Shown here one piece after another: positions 1 through 8,009 of a stretch of 41,395 nt of DNA. Numbering within the stretch: the stretch's first letter is position 1; each line of letters opens with the position of its first letter. Made by a program: the position numbers and the translations under genes. The notes beneath the pieces were generated by a model, which was not told where the DNA came from, made no database searches, and saw only the letters and a program-made list of their open reading frames with translations. Origin of the DNA: Rhodospirillaceae bacterium (lineage in GTDB: Bacteria; Pseudomonadota; Alphaproteobacteria; Rhodospirillales; JABHCV01). The stretch lies in NCBI GenBank assembly GCA_014382375.1, contig JACNJU010000041.1, forward strand, positions 1-41,395. Direction: 5' to 3'.

Positions 1-91
1 ACTCCTTGAAAATACCGTCTTCGCCAAGCAGGTCTTCAGGGTTCTTATAATCAGTTAGAAGTTCGTCGATAATATCTTGCTTGATAGCCAT
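1..91 (-). CDS. IS256-family transposase, N-terminal fragment
   Basis: The 30 visible codons read MAIKQDIIDELLTDYKNPED and continue with LLGEDGIFKE. The pattern of an acidic helix followed by DYKNPEDLLGE-G is the usual start of Mutator-type (IS256) DDE transposases. The ATG at 91-89 is preceded by a purine-rich GGGAGAG. The catalytic DDE domain lies beyond the window edge, so it cannot be told whether the gene is intact. The truncation is caused by the window end and not by a visible mutation. Confidence 0.8.
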   Translation of the reverse strand, partial: MAIKQDIIDELLTDYKNPEDLLGEDGIFKE

Positions 92-154
92 GTGTTTGCT
101 CTCCCTAAATGGAGGTTACATCATGGCCGCTTACACAGTTAATAGGACAGGCTC
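1..154 (-). mobile_element. IS256-family insertion sequence, 5' end only
   Basis: This is the transposase-start end of an IS256-family element, cut by the left edge of the window. The transposase reads leftwards from 91. The sequence at 131-154 (starting TTACACAG and ending GGCTC) has the character of an IS256-family terminal inverted repeat, so the outer boundary is placed near 154. The partner repeat lies outside the window, so neither the boundary nor a target duplication can be confirmed. The element sits next to an integrase remnant and a tRNA attachment site, which fits an IS collected by an integrated island. Confidence 0.7.
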
Positions 155-223
155 GTATTCATCGGGCTAGGTGACGATGATTTTCAGCCTATCTGGAAAC
201 AAGCTGTGTGATTATATAAAACT

Positions 224-256
224 GCCCCTGGCTATTATGTCAGGGGCGTTTTTTTT
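224..256. terminator. Rho-independent terminator, possibly bidirectional
   Basis: A 7-bp perfect stem GCCCCTG (224-230) pairs with CAGGGGC (241-247) across a 10-nt loop. A run of eight T follows at 249-256 on the plus strand. Read on the minus strand the same stem is followed by AGTTTTATAT, so it could also end the integrase transcript, whose stop codon is only 28 nt away. The plus-strand side is the stronger terminator, but no plus-strand gene is visible upstream. It may have belonged to a gene displaced by the IS256 insertion. Confidence 0.7.
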
Positions 257-283
257 GTGCCTTTTTTGCTACAATCATAACCT

Positions 284-560
284 TCAAACTAATCCCACAG
301 CATTTCGAAGCGTTTCATCACTCACATCGCAATACAAAGCAGTTGTGCCGATGTGTTTGTGCCCCATAAGCATCTGGATCGTCCGCATGCCGACGCCTTT
401 CGCATTTAATTTTGTGGCAAACGTCCTGCGCCCAGCGTGAGAGCTGTTCCTCATACCTGCGTCATCGTAAATTTTGGAAAACAGCATGCAGAGGGTCGTG
501 TTCGAGAAATGCTTGTATCCCTGCTGGGAGTAGATCAATGGGAAGTCCTTTGTTGTTCTG
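284..560 (-). pseudogene. Tyrosine recombinase (phage-type integrase), C-terminal remnant
   Basis: The last ~90 codons match the end of a tyrosine recombinase catalytic domain. They contain HAGRR (the HxxR box), then LMGHKHIGTTALY with the third conserved His and the nucleophilic Tyr, ending in DETLRNAVGLV. The core-binding domain, the first catalytic Arg and everything before PLIYSQQG are absent. The frame stays open to 820, but the residues upstream of about 560 no longer look like an integrase, and the longest open frame only begins inside the tRNA fragment. It is therefore read as a truncated relic and not a working enzyme. It lies about 200 nt from the tRNA fragment, where an island integrase is expected. 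The 561-763 stretch between them is AT-rich, and no gene is recognised there. Confidence 0.75.
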
Positions 561-763
561 GGTATAGATGATGATGAATCAGAAATTGATCCTGTTGAGG
601 ATGCTCTTACAGGAAATGAGAGCGTGTCCCATATGTTTGCTTGTGTTTTTTGGTGTCCAAAATCTCTGTAATTGCCTGAACAACAATACACATTTTCGTA
701 CACACCTTTTCTAATTAGGTCGTAATCCATTGATATAAAATGGTAAAATTTCACACGCTCTAA

Positions 764-819
764 ATTCAAAATCCAGTTCCCGCAAGGGAGTGGGAGTTCG
801 ATTCTCCCCGGGGGCACCA
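764..819 (+). other. Attachment-site remnant: 3' part of tRNA-Leu(CAA)
   Basis: The sequence contains the tRNA-Leu anticodon loop TTCAAAA (765-771, anticodon CAA at 767-769) and the 3' anticodon strand TCCAG. A long class II variable arm follows (TCCC at 778-781, GGGA at 786-789, loop GCAA). The T-arm has stem GGGAG/CTCCC around TTCGATT (797-803). The acceptor strand CGGGGGC (809-815), discriminator A and CCA (817-819) complete the 3' end. No matching acceptor or D-arm exists upstream, and the 5' anticodon strand reads CTAAA instead of the expected CTGGA. The gene is cut at the anticodon arm, a common crossover point for tyrosine integrases. This is what an att site opposite the reconstituted tRNA looks like, so the island should extend leftwards out of the window. 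Confidence 0.8.
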
Positions 820-927
820 TTTTCTCTTATCGTTCCCATCAATCGTCGGGCGTTGCCTCCGGCCCCGTTGCGGTCATTCAAAATACTGCTATTCTGGGGG
901 CTTGGAAACTTTTTGGACACAGTCCCG

Positions 928-1359
928 ATGACATTGCGCGCCCATGGTAAGTCCTGGAATGAATTCGCCCGCTGGTGTCAGGCGCGTCGCCTCAAGCCAT
1001 TACCGGCCCACCCCTGGACCCTTGCCACCTTTGTGCGTTGGTGCGAGCCGCGCTATGACTATGGGGAAATTGTCGCCATCACCAAGGCAATAGCGCGCCG
1101 TCACCTGATTACCGGTCATTCCGACCCTGAACGCCATCCCATGGTCAGACGCACACTTGCCATGATCGAGCGTCGCATTTCAAACAAGCATCAGCGCTCG
1201 GCCCTGTTCGATGATGATGCTTTCAGTAAAATGGAAGATGAACCAGAAAGTGTGGAGGATGAGCAAAGCCTGAGCGAAAAACCGAAACGCCGTGGTCCCG
1301 CCAAACGGGTAATGAAGTCCATGCGCTCAACACCGAAACTGGTTCGTCGTCGCCGTTAG
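928..1359 (+). CDS. Orphan integrase core-binding-like (SAM-like) domain protein
   Basis: The 143-residue product begins MTLRAHGKSWNEFARWCQAR. Residues 1-85 follow the pattern of the N-terminal core-binding domain of tyrosine recombinases: W-x2-F-x-x-WC, then PLPAHPWTLATFVRW, a helix with IVAITKAIARRHLITGH, and HPMVRRTLAMIERR. No catalytic domain follows. The protein instead ends in an acidic patch and a strongly basic tail (KPKRRGPAKR to RRRR). The frame is open upstream to 790, but that start lies inside the tRNA fragment, so the ATG at 928 is preferred. Base composition matches the chromosome, not the AT-rich island. It could be a DNA-binding host protein or a domesticated integrase fragment. 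The function is unknown. Confidence 0.65.
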   Translation: MTLRAHGKSWNEFARWCQARRLKPLPAHPWTLATFVRWCEPRYDYGEIVAITKAIARRHLITGHSDPERHPMVRRTLAMIERRISNKHQRSALFDDDAFSKMEDEPESVEDEQSLSEKPKRRGPAKRVMKSMRSTPKLVRRRR

Positions 1360-2420
1360 TTAACGTTAATCACCTTGATGACGCTGTATTCTTCATCCGA
1401 TCCGGGGCGGATCAGGCGGATTTCGCCTGTGTATGTGCCCTTCTGCCAGGGTTCTTCGTTCCTGTTGATACCGGCATAGGCAAAACGGCGGGCCTGTTTC
1501 TTTTTCAGGGTGGTGGTGTGGGCCAGCATGATCTGGCCCTCCGGGCCGGTGATGATAAATTGCAATTTGTCGCCCTGGTTAACCCAGAACATGTCCGTCC
1601 ACAGGGCGATGACCGGGGATTTTTCGAACAACACCTCGCCCCCATACAAACCTTCGCGGGCGATGCGGGCGTTGGGCGTGGTAGAGGAAAAACCAACGTT
1701 ATAGAGCGCTGTTGGTTCGTATAGCATGGATAACAAGGCGCTTGTTTTCCATAGCGGAGCCTTGCCAATACCGCATTCTTTGGTTCTTCCAAGACCGGCA
1801 AAGGGATCGACCACCTGTTCATTGTGTTTGACCTGAATATGAATATGCGGGAATTCGGTTAGTCCGGACAGGCCAACAAGTCCGATTGTCTGTCCAACTT
1901 CGACTTTGTCATCCTTGGCGACGATGACGCTACCGCGAAGCATGTGGCAGTATTGGGTTGTCCATCCGTTGCCATGATCAAGCAAGACGCCATTGCCGCA
2001 TTCCTTTCCTTCGACCGATGTGGCCCCGCCGCCCTGGTTGAAGTCGATGTCGCGCATGTCGTTTCGGACTCCCCGCACAATACCCGTCGCCGAGGCATAA
2101 ACCTCGACCCCTTCGCGCATGACGCTGGCATCCATGACCGCGATGTCGGTTCCTTTGTGGGTATCATAGGAAGCATCACGGCACATATAGTCGCGGACCC
2201 CCTGTGTCGGGTCCATGTCGACGTAATTGACGATCCAGCAATCAATGCCCGGCGAACAGCGAAGAGGCATCTCCATCCTGAAGGATTCCTGGGCTGTGGC
2301 GGGCAGGGCGTTTAAGGCAATAAGAAAAAGCAGAACAGTCAATACCTTGCGTGAGAAGGCACTGTATACAGGATTGTTTTTTTTCCTCCCCGCGCGGGGT
2401 TTGTTTTTTATCGCTCGCAT
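1356..2420 (-). CDS. Secreted M23-family metallopeptidase
   Basis: This 354-residue protein has a basic N-terminus and a hydrophobic stretch (about residues 25-43, ending ATAQ) that reads as a signal peptide. The M23 (LytM-like) zinc site is present as HKGTD (H88, D92), with H159 in QYCHM and HIH (H192, H194). These are the residues needed for endopeptidase activity on cell-wall or other glycyl peptides. After the peptidase domain, about 130 residues form a beta-rich C-terminal region of no recognised family, with conserved-looking Cys at 80, 141 and 158. It starts after a GAGGAG ribosome site just upstream of 2420 and converges on the preceding gene with overlapping stop codons. The substrate is not known. 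Confidence 0.85.
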   Translation of the reverse strand: MRAIKNKPRAGRKKNNPVYSAFSRKVLTVLLFLIALNALPATAQESFRMEMPLRCSPGIDCWIVNYVDMDPTQGVRDYMCRDASYDTHKGTDIAVMDASVMREGVEVYASATGIVRGVRNDMRDIDFNQGGGATSVEGKECGNGVLLDHGNGWTTQYCHMLRGSVIVAKDDKVEVGQTIGLVGLSGLTEFPHIHIQVKHNEQVVDPFAGLGRTKECGIGKAPLWKTSALLSMLYEPTALYNVGFSSTTPNARIAREGLYGGEVLFEKSPVIALWTDMFWVNQGDKLQFIITGPEGQIMLAHTTTLKKKQARRFAYAGINRNEEPWQKGTYTGEIRLIRPGSDEEYSVIKVINVN

Positions 2421-2581
2421 AGCTCCTCAATAGCAATTTTTTTGAGCCATGGGAATATTCTGATAGCTCCAACAGCTTCTTGTTTGCAAAACACTTACGC
2501 AGTATATTGCCGGGCATGTCGATGCTGCACTGCAACATGGCGGCTGATTTTAACCATCATAAAGAGCGAACGGACCAGGAA

Positions 2582-3016
2582 ATGACCTATCTCGAATTGC
2601 ACGGTTATTATTTTGAAGATCTAGAAGAAGGCATGACCGACGTCTACGGCAAGACCATGACCGACGCCGATATCGTTATGTTTTCCGGAATTTCCGGGGA
2701 TATCAATCCGGTTCACCTGAACCATGAGTTCGCCAACGAAACCATCTTTGAAGGTCGTATCGCCCATGGCATGTTAACGGCCAGCCTGATTTCGACTGTT
2801 GTTGGAACCAAGCTGCCGGGACCGGGTTGCATTTACGTTAACCAGTCGCTTCGTTTCAAGGCGCCGGTCCGCGCCGGGGAGACGGTTACGGCCCGTGTCA
2901 CCGTCACAAAACTGCTGCCTGAAAAGAGATTCGTCGAGTTGAAGACGGTTTGTCTGGTCGCAAACAAGGTGGTCATTGACGGTGAAGCGACAGTAATGGT
3001 GCCTACCAAGGGCTGA
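2582..3016 (+). CDS. MaoC-like (R)-specific enoyl-CoA hydratase
   Basis: The 144-residue hot-dog-fold protein carries the hydratase-2 motif FSGISGDINPVHLNHEFA, with the catalytic pair D40 and H45, followed by GRIAHGMLTASLIS. Family members hydrate trans-2-enoyl-CoA to (R)-3-hydroxyacyl-CoA, linking beta-oxidation to polyhydroxyalkanoate synthesis or other acyl-CoA pathways. The ATG at 2582 is preferred because an AGGA element lies just upstream and the domain begins within the next residues. An upstream in-frame start at 2480 would add 34 unrelated residues. No PHA genes are nearby, so the acyl chain it serves cannot be stated. Confidence 0.85.
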   Translation: MTYLELHGYYFEDLEEGMTDVYGKTMTDADIVMFSGISGDINPVHLNHEFANETIFEGRIAHGMLTASLISTVVGTKLPGPGCIYVNQSLRFKAPVRAGETVTARVTVTKLLPEKRFVELKTVCLVANKVVIDGEATVMVPTKG

Positions 3017-3060
3017 TTCCGCTTGACCCATCAAGGACCTACGGACATCTTCTTGGCGCA

Positions 3061-4005
3061 ATGCAAATATTCAGACATTTCGAAAATTTACCAACTGAGG
3101 TCCGGGGCGCATCTGTCGCCATCGGTAACTTCGATGGTGTCCACTTAGGGCACCGGGCGGTTATCGGCGAGGCCGGGCGTATCGCCCACGATCAGGGAAT
3201 TCCCTGGGCTGTGCTCAGTTTTGAGCCGCATCCGCGTTCCCTTTTCATGCCAGAGGGTGAGCCTTTCCGACTGACACCTTTTCGAACCAAGGCCCATCAC
3301 ATTGGCGATTTGGGGGTAGATAACCTGATTGTCCTGCATTTCGATGAGGCTTTTACCAACCTCAGTGCCGATGATTTTATCAGACAGGTGCTGGTTGAAG
3401 GTTTGGGTGCCCGCCATGTGGTCTCAGGCTATGACTTTGTTTTTGGCCATAAACGGGCCGGAAACTGTGAATTGCTTCTTCAAAAAGGACAGCAAGAAGG
3501 TTTTGACTTTACCTGTGTCAGCGCCGTCGATGATGGGCAGGCGGTCTATTCATCAACCCGCATCAGGGAATGTCTGAGAGCAGGCGATCCCCGCGCGGCG
3601 GCTCTTTTGCTGGGTCGGGAATTTGAAATTGATGGCCGGGTTGAACATGGCGACGCTCGCGGGCGAACGATTGGTTTTCCCACGGCGAACCTGCATCTGG
3701 GGGAATACTTGCGCCCGGCCCGCGGTGTTTATGCGATCCGCGCCGGAATTGATGAAGGAAGCACGACCCGCTGGTATGACGGTGTCGCCAACTATGGAAG
3801 CCGCCCCACCTTTGATGAAAAAGACACTATTTTCGAGGCCCATCTGTTTGATTTCGATAGCGACCTGTATGGTCAGCACCTGCGCATTGGGCTGGTAGAT
3901 TATTTGCGTCCGGAAAAGAAATTTGACGGCATTGATGATTTAAAGGCACAAATCGCCATAGACAGCGATAATGCACGGCGGATTCTGGCCCAGGATACAA
4001 AATGA
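3061..4005 (+). CDS. ribF: Bifunctional riboflavin kinase / FAD synthetase RibF
   Basis: The 314-residue protein converts riboflavin to FMN and FMN to FAD in the cytoplasm. The N-terminal nucleotidyltransferase half has GNFDGVHLGH (residues 22-31) and the later SSTRIRE segment. The C-terminal riboflavin kinase half has GRTIGFPTAN near residue 200 and a DGVANYGSRPTFDE core. Length and domain order are normal. The gene overlaps ileS by 4 nt (ATGA) and so is the first visible gene of a ribF-ileS-lspA run. No FMN-riboswitch-like sequence is visible in the 44 nt upstream, and no convincing Shine-Dalgarno precedes the ATG at 3061. Confidence 0.96.
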   Translation: MQIFRHFENLPTEVRGASVAIGNFDGVHLGHRAVIGEAGRIAHDQGIPWAVLSFEPHPRSLFMPEGEPFRLTPFRTKAHHIGDLGVDNLIVLHFDEAFTNLSADDFIRQVLVEGLGARHVVSGYDFVFGHKRAGNCELLLQKGQQEGFDFTCVSAVDDGQAVYSSTRIRECLRAGDPRAAALLLGREFEIDGRVEHGDARGRTIGFPTANLHLGEYLRPARGVYAIRAGIDEGSTTRWYDGVANYGSRPTFDEKDTIFEAHLFDFDSDLYGQHLRIGLVDYLRPEKKFDGIDDLKAQIAIDSDNARRILAQDTK

Positions 4006-6866
4006 GTATTGATTATAAACCAACGATTTTCCTACCGCGAACCGACTTCAAGATGAAGGCCGGGCTGGCCCAGCGCGAGCCGGAAATGCTCAAACGCTGG
4101 CTTAAGATGGACCTTTATCGCCGCCAGCGGAAAGCTGGTGCCGGGCGGACAAAGTTTATTCTTCACGATGGCCCGCCCTACGCCAACGGCCACCTTCACA
4201 TCGGCCATGCTTTAAACAAGATTCTGAAGGACGTGATTTCACGCTCCCAGCAGATGATGGGCAAGGATTCCAACTACGTTCCCGGTTGGGATTGCCACGG
4301 CCTGCCGATCGAATGGAAGATCGAGGAAAAATACCGTGAGGCCGGTGAAGACAAGGACGATGTGCCGATCGTCAAGTTTCGCCAGGAATGTCGCGATTTT
4401 GCCGATAAGTGGATCGATATCCAGCGCGAGGAATTCAAGCGTCTGGGCGTCATTGGTGACTGGGACAATCCCTATACCACCATGGCCTACGCCGCAGAGG
4501 CGCAGATCGTGCGCGAGCTTGGCAAGTTTCTGATGGATGGCTCCCTGTACAAGGGAGCAAAGCCGGTGATGTGGTCGATTGTTGAAAAAACCGCCCTGGC
4601 CGAAGCCGAGGTCGAATACCACGATCATACATCGACGACAATCTTTGTGCGCTTCCCTGTTGCCCAGTCAAATATCCCCGAACTTTCCGGGGCCGATATC
4701 GTGATCTGGACGACGACGCCCTGGACCATCCCCGGCAACCGTGCCATCGCCTACGGTGACGATGTCGATTATGTCGCCCTGAAGGTCACCGGTGTCGGCG
4801 AGGAAAGCCTGGCTCGGGTTGGCGAGACCCTTGTTGTCGCCAAGGCCCTGATCGCCGACGTTTGCAGCGCTGCAGGCATTTCCACCCATGACGTCGTTCA
4901 TTCGCTTAAGGGCGCTGATCTGGCCGGAACGGTCTGCCGTCACGGGCTGCACAAACTCGATGACTATTACAGCTTCGATGTGCCCATGCTGGCTGCCGGG
5001 TTTGTTGAAATCGACACCGGTTCCGGGTTCGTACACATTGCCCCGGGTCATGGTGCAGATGACTGGGAGTTGGGCATCGCCAATGGCATCGCGGTTCCCG
5101 ATACGGTGGACGCTGATGGTACGTTCTTTGACCATGTCGGCCTTTTCGCCGGTACCCCCGTGATGGCAATTGGCAAAAAAAACAAACCCTATTATCCCGG
5201 CAACAAGGCGGTCATTGAAAAACTGACTGAGGCTGGCGGTTTGCTGGCTTCCGGTAAACTGAGCCACAGCTATCCCCATTCCTGGCGTTCCAAGGCACCG
5301 CTGATTTTCCGCAACACGCCGCAATGGTTTATCTCCATGGATAAAAACGGCCTGCGTGAAACCGCCCTGAAAGCCATAAGTGAAACCCGTTTTGTCCCCG
5401 AAGCCGGGCGCAATCGCTTAAACGGCATGATCGAAACCCGCCCGGACTGGTGCGTCTCACGACAACGGGCCTGGGGCGTGCCGATTACGGTCTTTGTCAA
5501 TAAGGTGACTGGCGAACCGCTCAGGGATGAAAAAGTGCTGGAACGTATTGTTGAGGCGATCAGTGAAGAAGGCGCTGATGCCTGGTTCGCCTCCGACCCG
5601 TCGCGCTTTCTGGGCGATGATCACAATATTGATGATTTCGATCAGGTCACTGACATCCTTGATGTCTGGTTTGATTCGGGATCGACTCACAGTTTCGTAC
5701 TGGAAGCCCGTGACGATCTTCAGTGGCCCGCGTCACTGTATCTTGAAGGCTCCGACCAGCATCGCGGCTGGTTCCATTCGTCCTTGCTTGAATCCTGCGG
5801 AACCCGTGGACGGGCCCCTTACGACGCTGTCCTGACCCATGGTTTCGTGATGGGCGGGGACGGTTATAAAATGTCCAAGTCCCTGGGCAATATCGTCTCC
5901 CCCCAGGATGTGGTCAACGTCAACGGCGCCGATATTCTGCGTCTGTGGGTGGTTGGTTCGGATTATTCCGAAGATCTGAAAATTGGCCCTGAAATCATCA
6001 AGAGCCATACGGATGTCTATCGTCGCCTGCGCAACACGTTGCGTTTCCTGCTGGGCAATCTGAACGATTTTGAGGACAGTGAACGCCTGCCGGTCGCCCA
6101 AATGCCGGAATTGGAACGTTGGGCCTTGCACCGGTTGTGGGAAATGGACGCGATGATTCGCAAGTCGTGCGATGACTTCCACTTCCATCCGCTGTTTACC
6201 GAATTGCATAACTTCTGCGCCATTGATCTGTCGGCCTTCTATTTTGATGTTCGCAAGGACAGCCTGTACTGTGATCGCGCAACATCGACCAATCGCCGGG
6301 CTGCCAGAACCGTGCTGAACGAAGTCTTTAACTGCCTGACCGCCTGGCTGGCGCCGTTTATCTGTTTCACCGCAGAGGAAGCGTGGCTGGAGCGCAATCC
6401 GGGTGAAGAGGAAAGCGTTCACCTGCGCCTGTTCCCGGAAATTCCTGATGAATGGCGCGACGATGCGCTTGCCGCCAAATGGTCAAAAATCCGTCGGTTG
6501 AGAAGGGTCGTGACCGGTGCGCTGGAGGTCGAACGCGCCGAAAAAAGGATTGGCTCAAGCCTGCTGGCTGCCCCTGTCATTTATGCTGACGAGGAATATA
6601 CTGATGCCTTGTCGTCGCTGGCGGCAGACGAACGGGGTGATTTGTTCATCACATCAGGCGTTCATTTTGCCAGCGACGAGGCCCCGGCGGACGCCTTTAC
6701 CCTTGAAGATGTCGCCGGAGTCGCCGTGGTGCCGGAAATTGCCAAAGGCGAAAAGTGCGAACGCTGCTGGAAAGTTCTTGAAGATGTCGGCTCCAACCCG
6801 GCCCACCCTGAAGCTTGCGGGCGTTGCGCCGATGCCGCCGAACACAATCCGGGTCAGACTGAATGA
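4002..6866 (+). CDS. ileS: Isoleucyl-tRNA synthetase
   Basis: This class I aminoacyl-tRNA synthetase of 954 residues charges tRNA-Ile. The ATP-site motifs are present as HIGH (H66-H69) and KMSKS (623-627). The editing (CP1) domain lies between them, with the expected WTTTPWTIPGN segment. The C-terminal zinc finger of the bacterial type is complete (C919, C922, C939, C942), so this is the zinc-containing, mupirocin-sensitive-type architecture and not the eukaryote-like one. It overlaps ribF and lspA by 4 nt on each side, which implies translational coupling. Confidence 0.98.
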   Translation: MSIDYKPTIFLPRTDFKMKAGLAQREPEMLKRWLKMDLYRRQRKAGAGRTKFILHDGPPYANGHLHIGHALNKILKDVISRSQQMMGKDSNYVPGWDCHGLPIEWKIEEKYREAGEDKDDVPIVKFRQECRDFADKWIDIQREEFKRLGVIGDWDNPYTTMAYAAEAQIVRELGKFLMDGSLYKGAKPVMWSIVEKTALAEAEVEYHDHTSTTIFVRFPVAQSNIPELSGADIVIWTTTPWTIPGNRAIAYGDDVDYVALKVTGVGEESLARVGETLVVAKALIADVCSAAGISTHDVVHSLKGADLAGTVCRHGLHKLDDYYSFDVPMLAAGFVEIDTGSGFVHIAPGHGADDWELGIANGIAVPDTVDADGTFFDHVGLFAGTPVMAIGKKNKPYYPGNKAVIEKLTEAGGLLASGKLSHSYPHSWRSKAPLIFRNTPQWFISMDKNGLRETALKAISETRFVPEAGRNRLNGMIETRPDWCVSRQRAWGVPITVFVNKVTGEPLRDEKVLERIVEAISEEGADAWFASDPSRFLGDDHNIDDFDQVTDILDVWFDSGSTHSFVLEARDDLQWPASLYLEGSDQHRGWFHSSLLESCGTRGRAPYDAVLTHGFVMGGDGYKMSKSLGNIVSPQDVVNVNGADILRLWVVGSDYSEDLKIGPEIIKSHTDVYRRLRNTLRFLLGNLNDFEDSERLPVAQMPELERWALHRLWEMDAMIRKSCDDFHFHPLFTELHNFCAIDLSAFYFDVRKDSLYCDRATSTNRRAARTVLNEVFNCLTAWLAPFICFTAEEAWLERNPGEEESVHLRLFPEIPDEWRDDALAAKWSKIRRLRRVVTGALEVERAEKRIGSSLLAAPVIYADEEYTDALSSLAADERGDLFITSGVHFASDEAPADAFTLEDVAGVAVVPEIAKGEKCERCWKVLEDVGSNPAHPEACGRCADAAEHNPGQTE

Positions 6867-7396
6867 GCGAGGACAGGGATGCCGGATTTTTAAGGTTGGG
6901 GCTTCTCGTGGCCCTTGCCATTGTCGTTATCGATCAACTGACAAAGTGGTGGATCGTTTTTGATGTGATGGCGTCTCCCAGAACCATTGCTGTTTTTCCA
7001 TCCTTTAATCTGGTAATGGGCTGGAACAGGGGCGTCAGTTTTGGCATGTTCGATGGGGACTCCCCTCTGAATAAGTGGTTGCTAATTGGTCTGGCGCTGA
7101 TTGTCGTGATGGTGTTGCTGGTGTGGTTAAAGCGCGCCGAGGACCGTCTTGTCGGTTATGCGCTTGGCTTGATTATTGGTGGTGCGCTTGGAAATGTTAT
7201 CGACCGTATCCATTATGGCGCGGTTGCCGACTTTCTTGATTTCTACATTGGTGCCTATCACTGGCCGGCATTCAATGTTGCCGATGCAGGGATTACTGTT
7301 GGTGCGGTGGTTTTAGTGCTAGACTCCTTGTTCAGAGGGCCTGAACAGAATAAAATAGGCACAGACGAAGAAAATGCGGAAAAAGATGACCAATAA
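6863..7396 (+). CDS. lspA: Prolipoprotein signal peptidase (signal peptidase II)
   Basis: The 177-residue inner-membrane aspartic peptidase removes signal peptides from diacylglyceryl-modified prolipoproteins. Four hydrophobic segments are visible (roughly 9-31, 70-90, 96-112, 137-156). The two catalytic aspartates sit in the family motifs GNVIDR (D114) and FNVADA (D141). The start overlaps the ileS stop as ATGA. The next gene encodes a lipoprotein that would be its substrate. The hydrophilic tail after residue 160 is slightly long but not unusual. Confidence 0.97.
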   Translation: MSEDRDAGFLRLGLLVALAIVVIDQLTKWWIVFDVMASPRTIAVFPSFNLVMGWNRGVSFGMFDGDSPLNKWLLIGLALIVVMVLLVWLKRAEDRLVGYALGLIIGGALGNVIDRIHYGAVADFLDFYIGAYHWPAFNVADAGITVGAVVLVLDSLFRGPEQNKIGTDEENAEKDDQ

Positions 7397-8009
7397 GACT
7401 TCTATTTTGCTGGCGCTGTTATTTACCGTGCCGGTGCTCGGTGGCTGCACAACCCAGGAAAGTAATGTCTTTGGCGAAGACAAACGTGCACCTGATGAAT
7501 TTGCCGTCTACTCCCGTGCGCCCTTAAGCCTGCCGCCTGATTTTGGTCTGCGTCCGCCCAAACCCGGTGCTGAGCGTCCGCAGACCCTGACGCCACGCAA
7601 CGATGCCAGAGAAGCTCTTCTGTCAAACGCCGGTGTGCCTCCTGCCACCGCCGCGCAAACTGCCGCCCAGGCAGAGTTAAACCAGAGCCCGGGAATTATT
7701 GCCCTTTTAACAAATGCCGGGGCTGACCAGGCCAATCCTGACATCCGTTCCCTCGTCAACAACGAAACAGCGGCTTTGTCCGGGGGCAACGACGAAAGTT
7801 TTGCCGATAATATTCTCTTTTGGAAGCAAACCACGGGCTTGAAGGGGGCGGTTATTGATCCGGCTGTCGAAGAACGCCGTATGCGCAGGAAGCAGGCTTC
7901 CGGCGACGTTATAGAGGAAACGCCGGCACCGTCAATCCAGCGCCAGGGTGGTGGTGGCTCATCCAGAGATGGAGAAGATAAAGGCTTCTGGGGGAGTTTG
8001 TTCGATTAA
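7374..8009 (+). CDS. DUF3035-type lipoprotein
   Basis: The 211-residue product starts with a short basic stretch, a hydrophobic segment and the lipobox VLGGC, with C25 as the lipidated residue. Next comes EFAVYSRAPLSLPPDFGLRPP, the hallmark of the DUF3035 family found downstream of lspA in alphaproteobacteria. The rest is low-complexity, rich in Pro, Ala and Gln. The signal predicts a lipid-anchored periplasmic or outer-membrane protein. The start at 7374 lies 23 nt inside lspA. An ATG at 7386 (MTNKTS) is equally possible. A role in outer-membrane assembly has been suggested for lipoproteins in this position, but nothing in the sequence proves it. Confidence 0.85.
   Translation: MRKKMTNKTSILLALLFTVPVLGGCTTQESNVFGEDKRAPDEFAVYSRAPLSLPPDFGLRPPKPGAERPQTLTPRNDAREALLSNAGVPPATAAQTAAQAELNQSPGIIALLTNAGADQANPDIRSLVNNETAALSGGNDESFADNILFWKQTTGLKGAVIDPAVEERRMRRKQASGDVIEETPAPSIQRQGGGGSSRDGEDKGFWGSLFD

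Noticed and set aside
534-671. A 45-codon plus-strand stretch (GIDDDESEIDPVEDAL...) that looks protein-like
   Set aside because: It has no plausible start or ribosome site, and its first part is antisense to the integrase remnant. It could be the tail of a lost gene, but that cannot be supported.
781-819. tmRNA 3' end
   Set aside because: The class II variable arm and the TTCAAAA anticodon loop identify tRNA-Leu. There is no tag-coding region nearby.
284-820. A full 178-residue protein beginning MVPPGRIELPLPCG
   Set aside because: Its first 19 codons are the antisense of the tRNA-Leu fragment, a common annotation artefact. Only the integrase-like C-terminal part is credible.
3017-3060. FMN riboswitch before ribF
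   Set aside because: The 44-nt gap is too short for one, and no conserved RFN-element sequence is visible.
4239-6422. Several 130-230 codon minus-strand frames
   Set aside because: They are shadows of ileS with no motifs, ribosome sites or family resemblance.
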